From Verrucomicrobiota bacterium (lineage in GTDB: Bacteria; Verrucomicrobiota; Verrucomicrobiia; Chthoniobacterales; UBA10450), in NCBI GenBank assembly GCA_003218345.1, contig QHNF01000131.1:1-7946 (forward strand): a stretch of DNA of 7,946 bases, read 5' to 3'. The position numbers and the translations under genes were made by a program. Below the pieces are notes generated by a model, which made no database searches, was not told where the DNA came from, and saw nothing but the letters and a program-made list of their open reading frames with translations. Of this stretch, positions 1 through 5,161 are shown in pieces (within the stretch, counting starts at the first letter, position 1; the number at the start of each line of letters is the position of its first letter).

Positions 1-345
1 TTTGTCCCACGGATTTCGCTCCACGCAAAACTTGAAGTAACTGTTCCAAACTCGGCTGGGAACGCGCTGCTGTACCTCAAATGCCGGCATGTGACGGTAA
101 AATTTTTCGCGACTCGTGAGTGTGTGCCGCAAAGCGGAGAAGAATTTGCCGGGTCTTTCAAGAATTTCGGGCATCGGGTTAATGAGTCCTTGATAACTGC
201 GCGGCTGATGCCCTTCAATAGGCGGTGTGATCGGCGTCACGACATCGGTCGGGCCGCAATATTTCGAGAGGAAAATCTCAATGCTGGTGCCTGCGGTCTT
301 TGCCGTCTTGATAAAGATGAATTTATGTTTGTGGGACAGAATCAT
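1..345 (-). CDS. Sulfotransferase family 2 protein, 3' end outside window (partial)
   Basis: N-terminal 115 residues of a PAPS-dependent sulfotransferase (Sulfotransfer_2 type), read on the minus strand from an ATG at 345 and running off the left edge. The protein begins MILSHKHKFIFIKTAKTAGT: a beta strand followed by the 5'-phosphosulfate-binding loop KTAKTAGTS (about residues 13-21). At the window edge it reaches the second PAPS-binding element, YFKFCVERNPWDK (RNPWDK at 110-115). Members of this family move a sulfuryl group from PAPS to a hydroxyl, usually of a carbohydrate; the acceptor cannot be told from the sequence. The opening residues resemble those of the sulfotransferase at 1890-2534, so the two are probably distant paralogues. 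It diverges from the sulfotransferase at 554 across a repeat-bearing spacer. No clear Shine-Dalgarno sequence precedes the ATG. The C-terminal half, with substrate-binding residues, is not visible. Confidence 0.88.
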   Translation of the reverse strand, partial: MILSHKHKFIFIKTAKTAGTSIEIFLSKYCGPTDVVTPITPPIEGHQPRSYQGLINPMPEILERPGKFFSALRHTLTSREKFYRHMPAFEVQQRVPSRVWNSYFKFCVERNPWDK

Positions 346-381
346 GGAACGGGACTTAAAAAGATAGACAAAACCCAATCT

Positions 382-486
382 GACAAAAATTGTAGGGCAA
401 CCGCTTCGGTTGCCGTGAACGCCGACATAAATTGTAAAGCGGGCAGCTTGGCAGGCGGAGCGCCTGTCCTACGATGTTTTTTCGCT
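382..486. repeat. REPIN-like inverted pair of hairpin repeats
   Basis: Two similar units face each other in the spacer between divergent sulfotransferase genes. The left unit starts ATTGTAGGGCA (389-399) and contains a perfect 8-bp hairpin, GGCAACCG/CGGTTGCC with loop CTT (396-414). The right unit, read on the minus strand, starts ATCGTAGGACA (475-465) and contains a 6-bp hairpin CAGGCG/CGCCTG with loop GAG (452-466), extendable through a G-T and a G-C pair. The unit heads match at 9 of 11 bases. Outside each head lies an A/T run (AAAAA at 385-389, TTTTTT at 477-482), so the whole is an imperfect inverted repeat of about 105 bases. The layout, two hairpin units head to head, is that of REPIN elements mobilised by RAYT transposases. 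No RAYT gene is in the window, so the assignment rests on shape alone. Confidence 0.6.
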
Positions 487-519
487 ATTGGGAATCACGT
501 TCGCCAACACTCGCGCAAT

Positions 520-550
520 CGCGCGGTCACTGTAAATTTGGAACCGCGCG
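520..550. repeat. Perfect 8-bp inverted repeat just before the start codon at 554
   Basis: CGCGCGGT (520-527) and ACCGCGCG (543-550) are exact reverse complements separated by 15 bases. The right arm ends three bases before the ATG at 554. It could be an operator or an mRNA hairpin hiding the translation start, but GC-rich arms of this size can also arise by chance. Confidence 0.35.
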
Positions 551-553
551 CCG

Positions 554-1165
554 ATGATCTCTCTTCAGAAACGGTTTCTGTTCGTTCACATTCCAAAGAC
601 CGCTGGTAACTCGATTCAAAGTATCCTTCGAGATCACTCGGAGGATGAACTCGTAGCTTTGCGGGACGAACAGGACGGGATCGAGCGTTTTGGGCTGCGC
701 AATCCGAAGTACAAGATCAAGAAACACTCAACGCTGATCGAGTACAAGACGGCGCTCGGGGAAGCTCAGTTTAGCCCCCTCTACAAGTTTACGTGCGTGC
801 GGAATCCATGGGACCGGATGGTCTCGTTATATTTTACCCCTACGCAAAGTCCGGGACCTTGGGACCGGAAGAAATTCAGAAAAGTTATTTCAGAAGCTCT
901 GTCGGTTTCAGAATATCTGCACCTGGAAAAGCGCGAAAAAGATCCGTTCGGCAACGTCGATTACATCATGCGTTTCGAGGATTTAACGAACGACTTTTGC
1001 ACTGTCTGCGGCATGTTGGGCATCTCGCCGGCGACGCTGCCGCGGTATAACCGCTCCAGCCGCGAAGATTATTCGAAGTATTACGATGATGAGCTTCGTG
1101 AATTGGTGCGCACGCGGTTTGCTGCCGAGATCGAGCGCTTTGCGTACACGTTCGAAGAGCGATGA
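554..1165 (+). CDS. Sulfotransferase family 2 protein
   Basis: Complete 203-residue sulfotransferase of the Sulfotransfer_2 type, predicted to transfer sulfate from PAPS to a carbohydrate or similar hydroxyl. Strand 1 and the 5'-phosphosulfate loop are FLFVHIPKTAGNS (residues 8-20). A KHST segment follows (His58), at the place where bacterial members carry a conserved His that may act as the catalytic base. The 3'-phosphate element is CVRNPWDRMVSLY (81-93). The C-terminus has the family's usual ending: DYSKYYDDELRELVRTRF, then EIERFAYTF. Length is normal for a compact single-domain member. No signal peptide or membrane segment is seen, so a cytoplasmic location is likely. The ATG at 554 puts the first strand at the correct distance from the N-terminus; no Shine-Dalgarno sequence is visible. 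It ends three bases from the convergent glycosyltransferase-like gene. Confidence 0.9.
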   Translation: MISLQKRFLFVHIPKTAGNSIQSILRDHSEDELVALRDEQDGIERFGLRNPKYKIKKHSTLIEYKTALGEAQFSPLYKFTCVRNPWDRMVSLYFTPTQSPGPWDRKKFRKVISEALSVSEYLHLEKREKDPFGNVDYIMRFEDLTNDFCTVCGMLGISPATLPRYNRSSREDYSKYYDDELRELVRTRFAAEIERFAYTFEER

Positions 1166-1168
1166 GAC

Positions 1169-1906
1169 CTACAATTTTCCGAGCGTGACGTACTCGCCGT
1201 TCGGATGCTGAAACCATTCCGGCAGCTCGATCCCTGCGGCCAACATGCTCTCGTAACAGTTTTGAGTGATATCACCCCGTCGGGTGCTCTCTCCAAAGAC
1301 TGCGAAATTTTTCTCCGTCACAAACAACCGGTGCTCGGGCAGCTTTGGCACGTCCTCCTTTAGGTCATCCATTGCTTTGGCGCTAGGAATGTGGTCGGGC
1401 AAATGCGTGAACAGCTGCCTGAGCACTTTGGCGCGCAGGATCTGATGAATCCATATTTGGGACCAGCCCTTTCGTTCCAAGTAAATATCGCCAAATAGGT
1501 TCTTAATTTTGTGAGGGTAAAGAGTCAGCTTGGGGCTGCTCAATGTCGCCCTGCATCTGCAGAATAAGAAGCCATCTACCTCTGGCGAGCGCATGGCATG
1601 AGAGATGAGACTTGCGACCTTGTCTGTAGGAATCTCAATCGGGTATTTGTCGTCCACGCACCAGTAGATCCACTCTTCGTCATCAATGTTCGCCAGCAAA
1701 TGCAAAACCGTCCCCTTAATGTCCGAGGGCGATGTCAGATACCTGACTCGTTTCGTGTTGGTCCCGCCAAGCTCCTGATAAGGAACGTAGAAAACAAAGG
1801 GATGATCCGGCCACAGCCGGTCGTACTGAAAGATGACGTGCCGCGTGATCGCTCGATAGCGATCACAGGTCAGAACGATCGCTTTTATCTTATTCGGAAA
1901 ATTCAT
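1169..1906 (-). CDS. Glycosyltransferase-like protein (GT-A-like, VDD motif)
   Basis: A 245-residue soluble protein without a signal peptide. It starts KIKAIVLTCDRY, a strand-turn typical of nucleotide-sugar-binding Rossmann-like folds. It then has EEWIYWCVDDKYPIEI (about 77-92), where VDD (84-86) lies where GT-A enzymes place their metal-binding DxD. A WSQIWIHQILRAK segment (148-160) and RRGDITQN (209-216) are also GT-like in flavour. I infer a glycosyltransferase or a related glycan enzyme, but no named family is certain. The ATG at 1906 was chosen over an in-frame TTG at 1945: it precedes the first strand directly, and the upstream extension lies wholly inside the preceding gene. From 1906 it overlaps the upstream sulfotransferase (stop at 1890) by 17 bases, so the two are probably co-transcribed and translationally coupled, which suggests a shared glycan substrate. 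GAGCGG upstream is at best a weak ribosome site. Confidence 0.72.
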   Translation of the reverse strand: MNFPNKIKAIVLTCDRYRAITRHVIFQYDRLWPDHPFVFYVPYQELGGTNTKRVRYLTSPSDIKGTVLHLLANIDDEEWIYWCVDDKYPIEIPTDKVASLISHAMRSPEVDGFLFCRCRATLSSPKLTLYPHKIKNLFGDIYLERKGWSQIWIHQILRAKVLRQLFTHLPDHIPSAKAMDDLKEDVPKLPEHRLFVTEKNFAVFGESTRRGDITQNCYESMLAAGIELPEWFQHPNGEYVTLGKL

Positions 1907-2534
1907 AGCCGAACCGCTCAATATCCACTCTGAACGTGTTCGCAATCACGTCGCGTGTCCGCGAATTGTAGTACTCAGTGTAGTGCCGCGCCCTCGGGTT
2001 GGCTCTTCGATGCGGCAACTTCTCGTTGAGACCGAGCTTCTGCGCCACAAAAGCCCAGTCGTCGTCGAGCCGTTCGAATTTTCCAATGAAATCGGCGAGC
2101 ACATTTCCGTTGGGATCGACAAACCAATCCAATTGGTAGCGGTGCGGGGAAGAATGAACGCAAGTGGCGCTGCTGTACTGGATCCAATCGACGAAGTTTT
2201 CGAAGGTCATTTCGCTTCTGAGCTGCAACGCTTCCGTGCGCTCATAGAGCGAAACGACACGGTCCCACGGGTTGCGAACAAAACCGAATTTGAAGTAGGT
2301 CTCGAATTGCTGGCGGCCGATTTCTCTCCGGCGCTCCTCCGAAAGCAATAAATAAAGAGAGGCCAGAATCCGGTTCTTTCTTCCGCCGTAGCGCGTCCAA
2401 TACGTCTCCATCTGGTTTTTGATCTGCCATAAATTCAGATGCGGTCTCCATGCCTTGCCCAGAATGGCCCGAACACTGGTCGAGCCAGTCTTAGGCACCT
2501 CAACGAAGATGCACTTGTGTTTGTGGGAGATCAC
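1890..2534 (-). CDS. Sulfotransferase family 2 protein
   Basis: Complete 214-residue PAPS-dependent sulfotransferase. The 5'-phosphosulfate loop is CIFVEVPKTGSTS (8-20), with GST in place of the more common AGT/AGN of its neighbours. The 3'-phosphate element is YFKFGFVRNPWDRVVSLY (80-97). The C-terminal part carries LADFIGKFERLDDDW (146-160) and the family ending HYTEYYNSRTRD, then IERFGYEF. The start is GTG at 2534; an in-frame TAA lies seven codons upstream, so no much longer form is possible. No Shine-Dalgarno sequence is visible. It is the first gene of a two-gene minus-strand unit with the glycosyltransferase-like gene. The acceptor is unknown, but pairing with a glycosyl-transfer enzyme favours a polysaccharide or glycolipid. 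Its opening SHKHKCIF echoes SHKHKFIF of the partial sulfotransferase at the left edge. Confidence 0.9.
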   Translation of the reverse strand: MISHKHKCIFVEVPKTGSTSVRAILGKAWRPHLNLWQIKNQMETYWTRYGGRKNRILASLYLLLSEERRREIGRQQFETYFKFGFVRNPWDRVVSLYERTEALQLRSEMTFENFVDWIQYSSATCVHSSPHRYQLDWFVDPNGNVLADFIGKFERLDDDWAFVAQKLGLNEKLPHRRANPRARHYTEYYNSRTRDVIANTFRVDIERFGYEFSE

Positions 2535-2583
2535 AGCAATCAGGCTGGCGTATTACAGTAGTGGAGTTCTAGACTGTGACATT

Positions 2584-2616
2584 ACTCCAACGATCCCGGA
2601 CTCCAACGCTCCATTG
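2584..2616. repeat. Short degenerate direct repeats (ACTCCAACG)
   Basis: ACTCCAACG occurs exactly at 2584-2592 and again at 2600-2608, 16 bases apart, followed directly by the related CTCCATTG (2609-2616). It lies between the 3' end of the tRNA and the sulfotransferase start. It looks like the remains of a simple tandem repeat, with no function evident. Confidence 0.4.
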
Positions 2617-2626
2617 CTTGGAAGAT

Positions 2627-2699
2627 TGGGTCGGCCGGGACTCGAACCCGGAACCAACGCCTTAAAAGGGCGCTGCTCTACCGATTGAGCTACCGACCC
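2627..2699 (-). tRNA. tRNA-Lys (anticodon UUU)
   Basis: Read on the minus strand, a 73-base cloverleaf is complete. The acceptor stem GGGTCGG pairs perfectly with CCGACCC, and the discriminator is A. The D stem is GCTC/GAGC. The anticodon stem GCGCC/GGCGT encloses the loop CTTTTAA, whose centre TTT reads AAA/AAG lysine codons. The T stem CCGGG/CCCGG has loop TTCGAGT. The 3' CCA is not encoded and must be added by the CCA-adding enzyme. It stands alone between the accessory sulfotransferase block and the housekeeping block, with its 3' end towards the former. Confidence 0.96.
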
Positions 2700-2712
2700 G
2701 CGTGGAATAAAG

Positions 2713-2741
2713 TTTGTAATCCAGATCGAACACCGCTGCAA
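2713..2741 (-). promoter_or_regulatory. Candidate sigma70-type promoter of the tRNA-Lys gene
   Basis: On the minus strand, TTGCAG (2741-2736) and TACAAA (2718-2713) are 17 bases apart. This places a start near 2706, about seven bases before the mature tRNA 5' end. Matches to consensus are only 3/6 and 4/6; the support comes mainly from spacing and position. Confidence 0.35.
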
Positions 2742-2750
2742 GAATTGGGA

Positions 2751-2771
2751 GGCGCGACCGCCAGGCGCGCC
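2751..2771. repeat. GC-rich hairpin between HAD gene and tRNA-Lys
   Basis: GGCGCG (2751-2756) and CGCGCC (2766-2771) form a 6-bp stem with a 9-base loop. It lies 40 bases beyond the HAD stop codon and just upstream of the tRNA promoter candidate, so it could end HAD transcription. No T-run follows on the minus strand. With the preceding AATTGGGA it faintly resembles the hairpin units at 389-475. Confidence 0.35.
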
Positions 2772-2810
2772 GTGAGTGCAATTGTTCGTCGACTCGGCAC
2801 GCCTTAGTCG

Positions 2811-3500
2811 CTAGGATTTCAGAAACACCACCAAATCACGTAGAGAATTGTTTTGTCGATCTAATCGAAAGATCGACAGGCCTGCCTCCCTGGCCGCTTT
2901 CCAATCGCGGTCTGAATCATCGCCAACATGGAGGACCTCGTTTGGTTTCAGGTCGATAAATTTGAGGGCACGCCGGAAAATTTCCGGATCGGGCTTATCG
3001 GCGCCGATCTCGCTAGAAACAAATACGTTCGTGAAAAATTTCGAGACGCCGAGGTGTTCGAGAATAAATCGCAAGCGCCCGTCAAAATTTGAAATCACGG
3101 CGAGCTGAAACCGCGGCTGCAGTTTCTTCAACACCTCGAAAACGTCCGGGTAAGCCTCCCAAACGCCGGCTTCGGCAAAATGTTCATAAGCGATCTCGAA
3201 AAAATTATCGCGATCAAATTCGCTTAGTGAAGGCGCGACCTGATCGAGCACAAGATCGACAAGTTGGCGCCACCAGCCTTTGTCATCATTTTCACGCGGC
3301 CCGACGATCGCGGGGCGCGGTGGCATTTGCTTCCAGGCGCTATGAAACGCGCGATCGAGGTGATGCGGATCGAGCGTCAGCCCCACCTCGCTGCCGACGA
3401 GCGCGTAATGATCGCCGACTGTCTTGGTTAAATAAAAAAGCGTTCCAGCCGCATCAAAAAAGATCGCTTTTAATCCTTTCGCTTTGTTTTTTGTAACCAT
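2811..3500 (-). CDS. HAD-superfamily hydrolase (HAD-IA, REG-2/haloacid dehalogenase-like)
   Basis: A 229-residue HAD-fold enzyme with all four motif regions. Motif I is IFFDAAGTLF (13-22, nucleophile Asp16). Motif II is VISN (Ser137). Motif III is the Lys of GADKPDPEIF (Lys169). Motif IV is HVGDDSDRDW (191-200, Asp194 and Asp195). A helical cap lies between motifs I and II (about 30-125), as in subfamily IA. The residue two places after the nucleophile is Ala rather than the usual acid/base Asp. That is seen in REG-2-like and haloacid-dehalogenase-like members, so phosphatase activity is uncertain and the substrate unknown. The ATG at 3500 gives the normal short lead into motif I; the open frame continues upstream to 3740, but that part is antisense to the next gene. 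Its start codon overlaps that of the divergent gene at 3499. Confidence 0.88.
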   Translation of the reverse strand: MVTKNKAKGLKAIFFDAAGTLFYLTKTVGDHYALVGSEVGLTLDPHHLDRAFHSAWKQMPPRPAIVGPRENDDKGWWRQLVDLVLDQVAPSLSEFDRDNFFEIAYEHFAEAGVWEAYPDVFEVLKKLQPRFQLAVISNFDGRLRFILEHLGVSKFFTNVFVSSEIGADKPDPEIFRRALKFIDLKPNEVLHVGDDSDRDWKAAREAGLSIFRLDRQNNSLRDLVVFLKS

Positions 3501-3906
3501 GAACGCGGTAGATCGATGGAAAGTTGTTTTGACGCTGATTGCAATCTTTGTTGCAGGCGGGGTGGCCGGTGGATTTCTCACAATCCGCGCGATGAAATTC
3601 GAGATGCTCCGTCGGAGCGAAGCGCCGCTTGGAACAGCTTTGCGATGGATCGCTGGCGCGCACGTTTGGCATCTCACGCCAGAGCAGGAGCTGAAGCTGA
3701 GGCCGATCGCGCAGGAAGAAGACAATGAGTTGCGCAACATGTATGCGTTGAATTTGCGCGAGATAGATGGAATTCTCGACCATGCGCAAGATCGAATGAA
3801 TCCGATCCTTCGGTTGGATCAGGAGCAACGATTGCGACAAATGGCGGAAGAACGAAAACAACAATTGGAGCAATGGTTTAACGTGCCCGAGCCACCTCTG
3901 CCATGA
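3499..3906 (+). CDS. Membrane-anchored Spy/CpxP-like small protein
   Basis: A 135-residue protein with one N-terminal hydrophobic helix (about residues 9-29, glycine-rich in its second half) and a charged, helix-forming outer domain. It carries two LTxxQ-like segments, HLTPEQELKLRPI (58-70) and ILRLDQEQRLRQM (103-115). Such paired segments mark the Spy/CpxP/ZraP family of periplasmic stress or metal-sensing helical proteins, here kept as a membrane-anchored form. It ends in a proline-rich tail. No conserved metal ligands are obvious, so a chaperone or sensor role is an inference. The ATG at 3499 was chosen over a TTG at 3484 that would add only five residues; neither has a ribosome site. The stop overlaps the start of the TrhA-like gene (ATGA), so the two are almost surely translated as a unit. 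Confidence 0.7.
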   Translation: MNAVDRWKVVLTLIAIFVAGGVAGGFLTIRAMKFEMLRRSEAPLGTALRWIAGAHVWHLTPEQELKLRPIAQEEDNELRNMYALNLREIDGILDHAQDRMNPILRLDQEQRLRQMAEERKQQLEQWFNVPEPPLP

Positions 3907-4565
3907 ATATGAGTGATGAGCTGCGTGTTTCACCGAAGCGGATGCAATCCGCCGGCGAAGAACTGGCGAACAGCATCAGTCACGGAATTGGATTGTGCGC
4001 AGCGGTGGTCGGCGCGCCGATTCTTCTACTCGAAGCGCGTCGTAGTAGCCCCGACTTTTTTCTCGGCACGGTGATTTTTGTGGTCACGATGTCGATGTTG
4101 TATCTCGGTTCAACGCTGTACCACGCCTGGCCGCAAACGCGCGGGAAATCGGTTTTGCAGACGTTAGATCACTCGGCAATCTTCTTGCTGATCGCCGGAA
4201 CATACACGCCATTCACGCTGGGCCCGCTTCGCGGTTTCTGGGGATCCACCATGCTCGCACTTGTTTGGGCGCTCGCGATTTTCGGCGTTTTCTTAAAGAC
4301 AACTCGGGGGCCCTCGCGCCATCCGAAACTTTCGATGACTCTCTATCTCGGCACCGGTTGGCTGGCGCTTATTGCAGCTCGCCCGATGACGTTGGCGATT
4401 CCGTTCCCTGCACTGGTTTGGCTTGTAGCGGGCGGCATCGCCTACACCACGGGCGTGTTATTTTTCGTGAACGAGCGTTTGCGCTACGCTCATTTTGTCT
4501 GGCACTTGTTCGTCCTCGCCGGTTCGGGCTGTCACTTTGCGGCTGTTTTCTCCTGTGCGGCCTGA
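3903..4565 (+). CDS. trhA: Hemolysin III / TrhA-type PAQR family membrane protein
   Basis: A 220-residue integral membrane protein with about seven hydrophobic helices (roughly 28-45, 54-72, 88-104, 112-132, 143-160, 165-188, 197-217). The hallmark residues of the hemolysin III/PAQR family are in place: GEELANSISHGIG (18-30), GSTLYHAW (69-76), LDHSAIFLLIAGTYTPF (88-104), and the C-terminal HFVWHLFVLAGSGCHF (197-212). The Asp and clustered His residues would bind a metal, as in PAQR receptors with their ceramidase-like site. Bacterial members are now linked to membrane-fluidity homeostasis; the old hemolysin name is probably misleading. The ATG overlaps the stop of the Spy-like gene by four bases, and a second ATG follows two codons later. 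The C-terminus ends two bases from the convergent COQ4-like gene. Confidence 0.92.
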   Translation: MNMSDELRVSPKRMQSAGEELANSISHGIGLCAAVVGAPILLLEARRSSPDFFLGTVIFVVTMSMLYLGSTLYHAWPQTRGKSVLQTLDHSAIFLLIAGTYTPFTLGPLRGFWGSTMLALVWALAIFGVFLKTTRGPSRHPKLSMTLYLGTGWLALIAARPMTLAIPFPALVWLVAGGIAYTTGVLFFVNERLRYAHFVWHLFVLAGSGCHFAAVFSCAA

Positions 4566-4567
4566 GT

Positions 4568-5161
4568 TTACGTAATCTGAAATTTCGCACGAGTGATCAG
4601 CCAGAAAAGGATGACAGTGAGAAACGAAAGCGGCAGCCAGGCAAGCACCGACGCGACGCACAAGAGAAGAAACAGCCCAACGTCAGTAGCACCGGCCGAT
4701 GGAAGCGCCGCGCGCAACTCGAGTTGATCGCGCAGCATTCCGACCGTGATATCATTAAGCCGCGATTCATCGAAACCACTCTTATATAAGTTTGTTTTTG
4801 CGTCGCGGCCGCGCAGGAACGCGCGAAAAAGCCTCCTCGGTGCAACGATCAGCCCGGCGCCGAACGCACCAAAGTTAAGAATCCACGCCGCATGATAACG
4901 CGCGCAGCCACTCGCAATTTCCCATGCGGCGATTTCCGCTTCCCCGGGCCAATCTGTTTCATACTCGGCCGCGATGTGATGGAAATCGTGTAAGCGCGCT
5001 GCGGCCACCCGCGCTGGCCAATTCGGAAAATAAAAAGGGATTGGCTTAGCCTCGACGCGCACCCAGCGATCGCGGTAACCGCCATCGGGGCCGAGTTTCG
5101 CATCACAAAAAAACAAATTGCGCGCTTCGAGCAAGGAAAGGTCATCCGAATATCGAACCAT
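4568..5161 (-). CDS. COQ4-like protein with C-terminal membrane anchor
   Basis: A 197-residue protein not confidently assigned to a named bacterial family. Residues 58-74 contain HDFHH, eleven residues, then Glu, exactly the HDxxHx11E metal-site signature of COQ4, a ubiquinone-biosynthesis protein implicated in C1 oxidative decarboxylation. The context RLHDFHHIAAEYETDWPGE also resembles COQ4 in its GE ending. A moderately hydrophobic stretch lies at 92-108 and a strong membrane segment at about 161-190, so the active domain should sit at the membrane surface. Overall resemblance beyond the motif is slight; a different metal-dependent enzyme of similar site geometry is possible. The ATG at 5161 overlaps the start of the divergent AhbA/B-like gene, and the open frame upstream is antisense to that gene. 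No ribosome site is seen. Confidence 0.6.
   Translation of the reverse strand: MVRYSDDLSLLEARNLFFCDAKLGPDGGYRDRWVRVEAKPIPFYFPNWPARVAAARLHDFHHIAAEYETDWPGEAEIAAWEIASGCARYHAAWILNFGAFGAGLIVAPRRLFRAFLRGRDAKTNLYKSGFDESRLNDITVGMLRDQLELRAALPSAGATDVGLFLLLCVASVLAWLPLSFLTVILFWLITRAKFQIT

Noticed and set aside
91..609. Open plus-strand frame of 172 codons
   Set aside because: It is antisense to the partial sulfotransferase, then crosses the repeat spacer and the next gene's start. Its translation has no recognisable domain.
2591..2608. Partial duplication of the tRNA T-arm (CCCGGACTCCAA against CCGGGACTCGAA) as an attachment-site copy
   Set aside because: The match is short, interrupted and only 20-odd bases from the tRNA. 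It is better explained by the ACTCCA repeats.
2419..2688. Plus-strand frame across the tRNA region
   Set aside because: It runs through the complement of the tRNA and a sulfotransferase start. The protein is not recognisable.
3501..3740. Upstream extension of the HAD gene to 309 residues
   Set aside because: The extra 80 residues are antisense to the Spy-like gene, low in complexity, and precede a normal HAD start (short lead to FDAAGTL).
4265..4789. Long plus-strand frame overlapping trhA and the COQ4-like gene
   Set aside because: It is out of frame with trhA, then antisense to the COQ4-like gene, with arginine-rich shadow composition and no domain.
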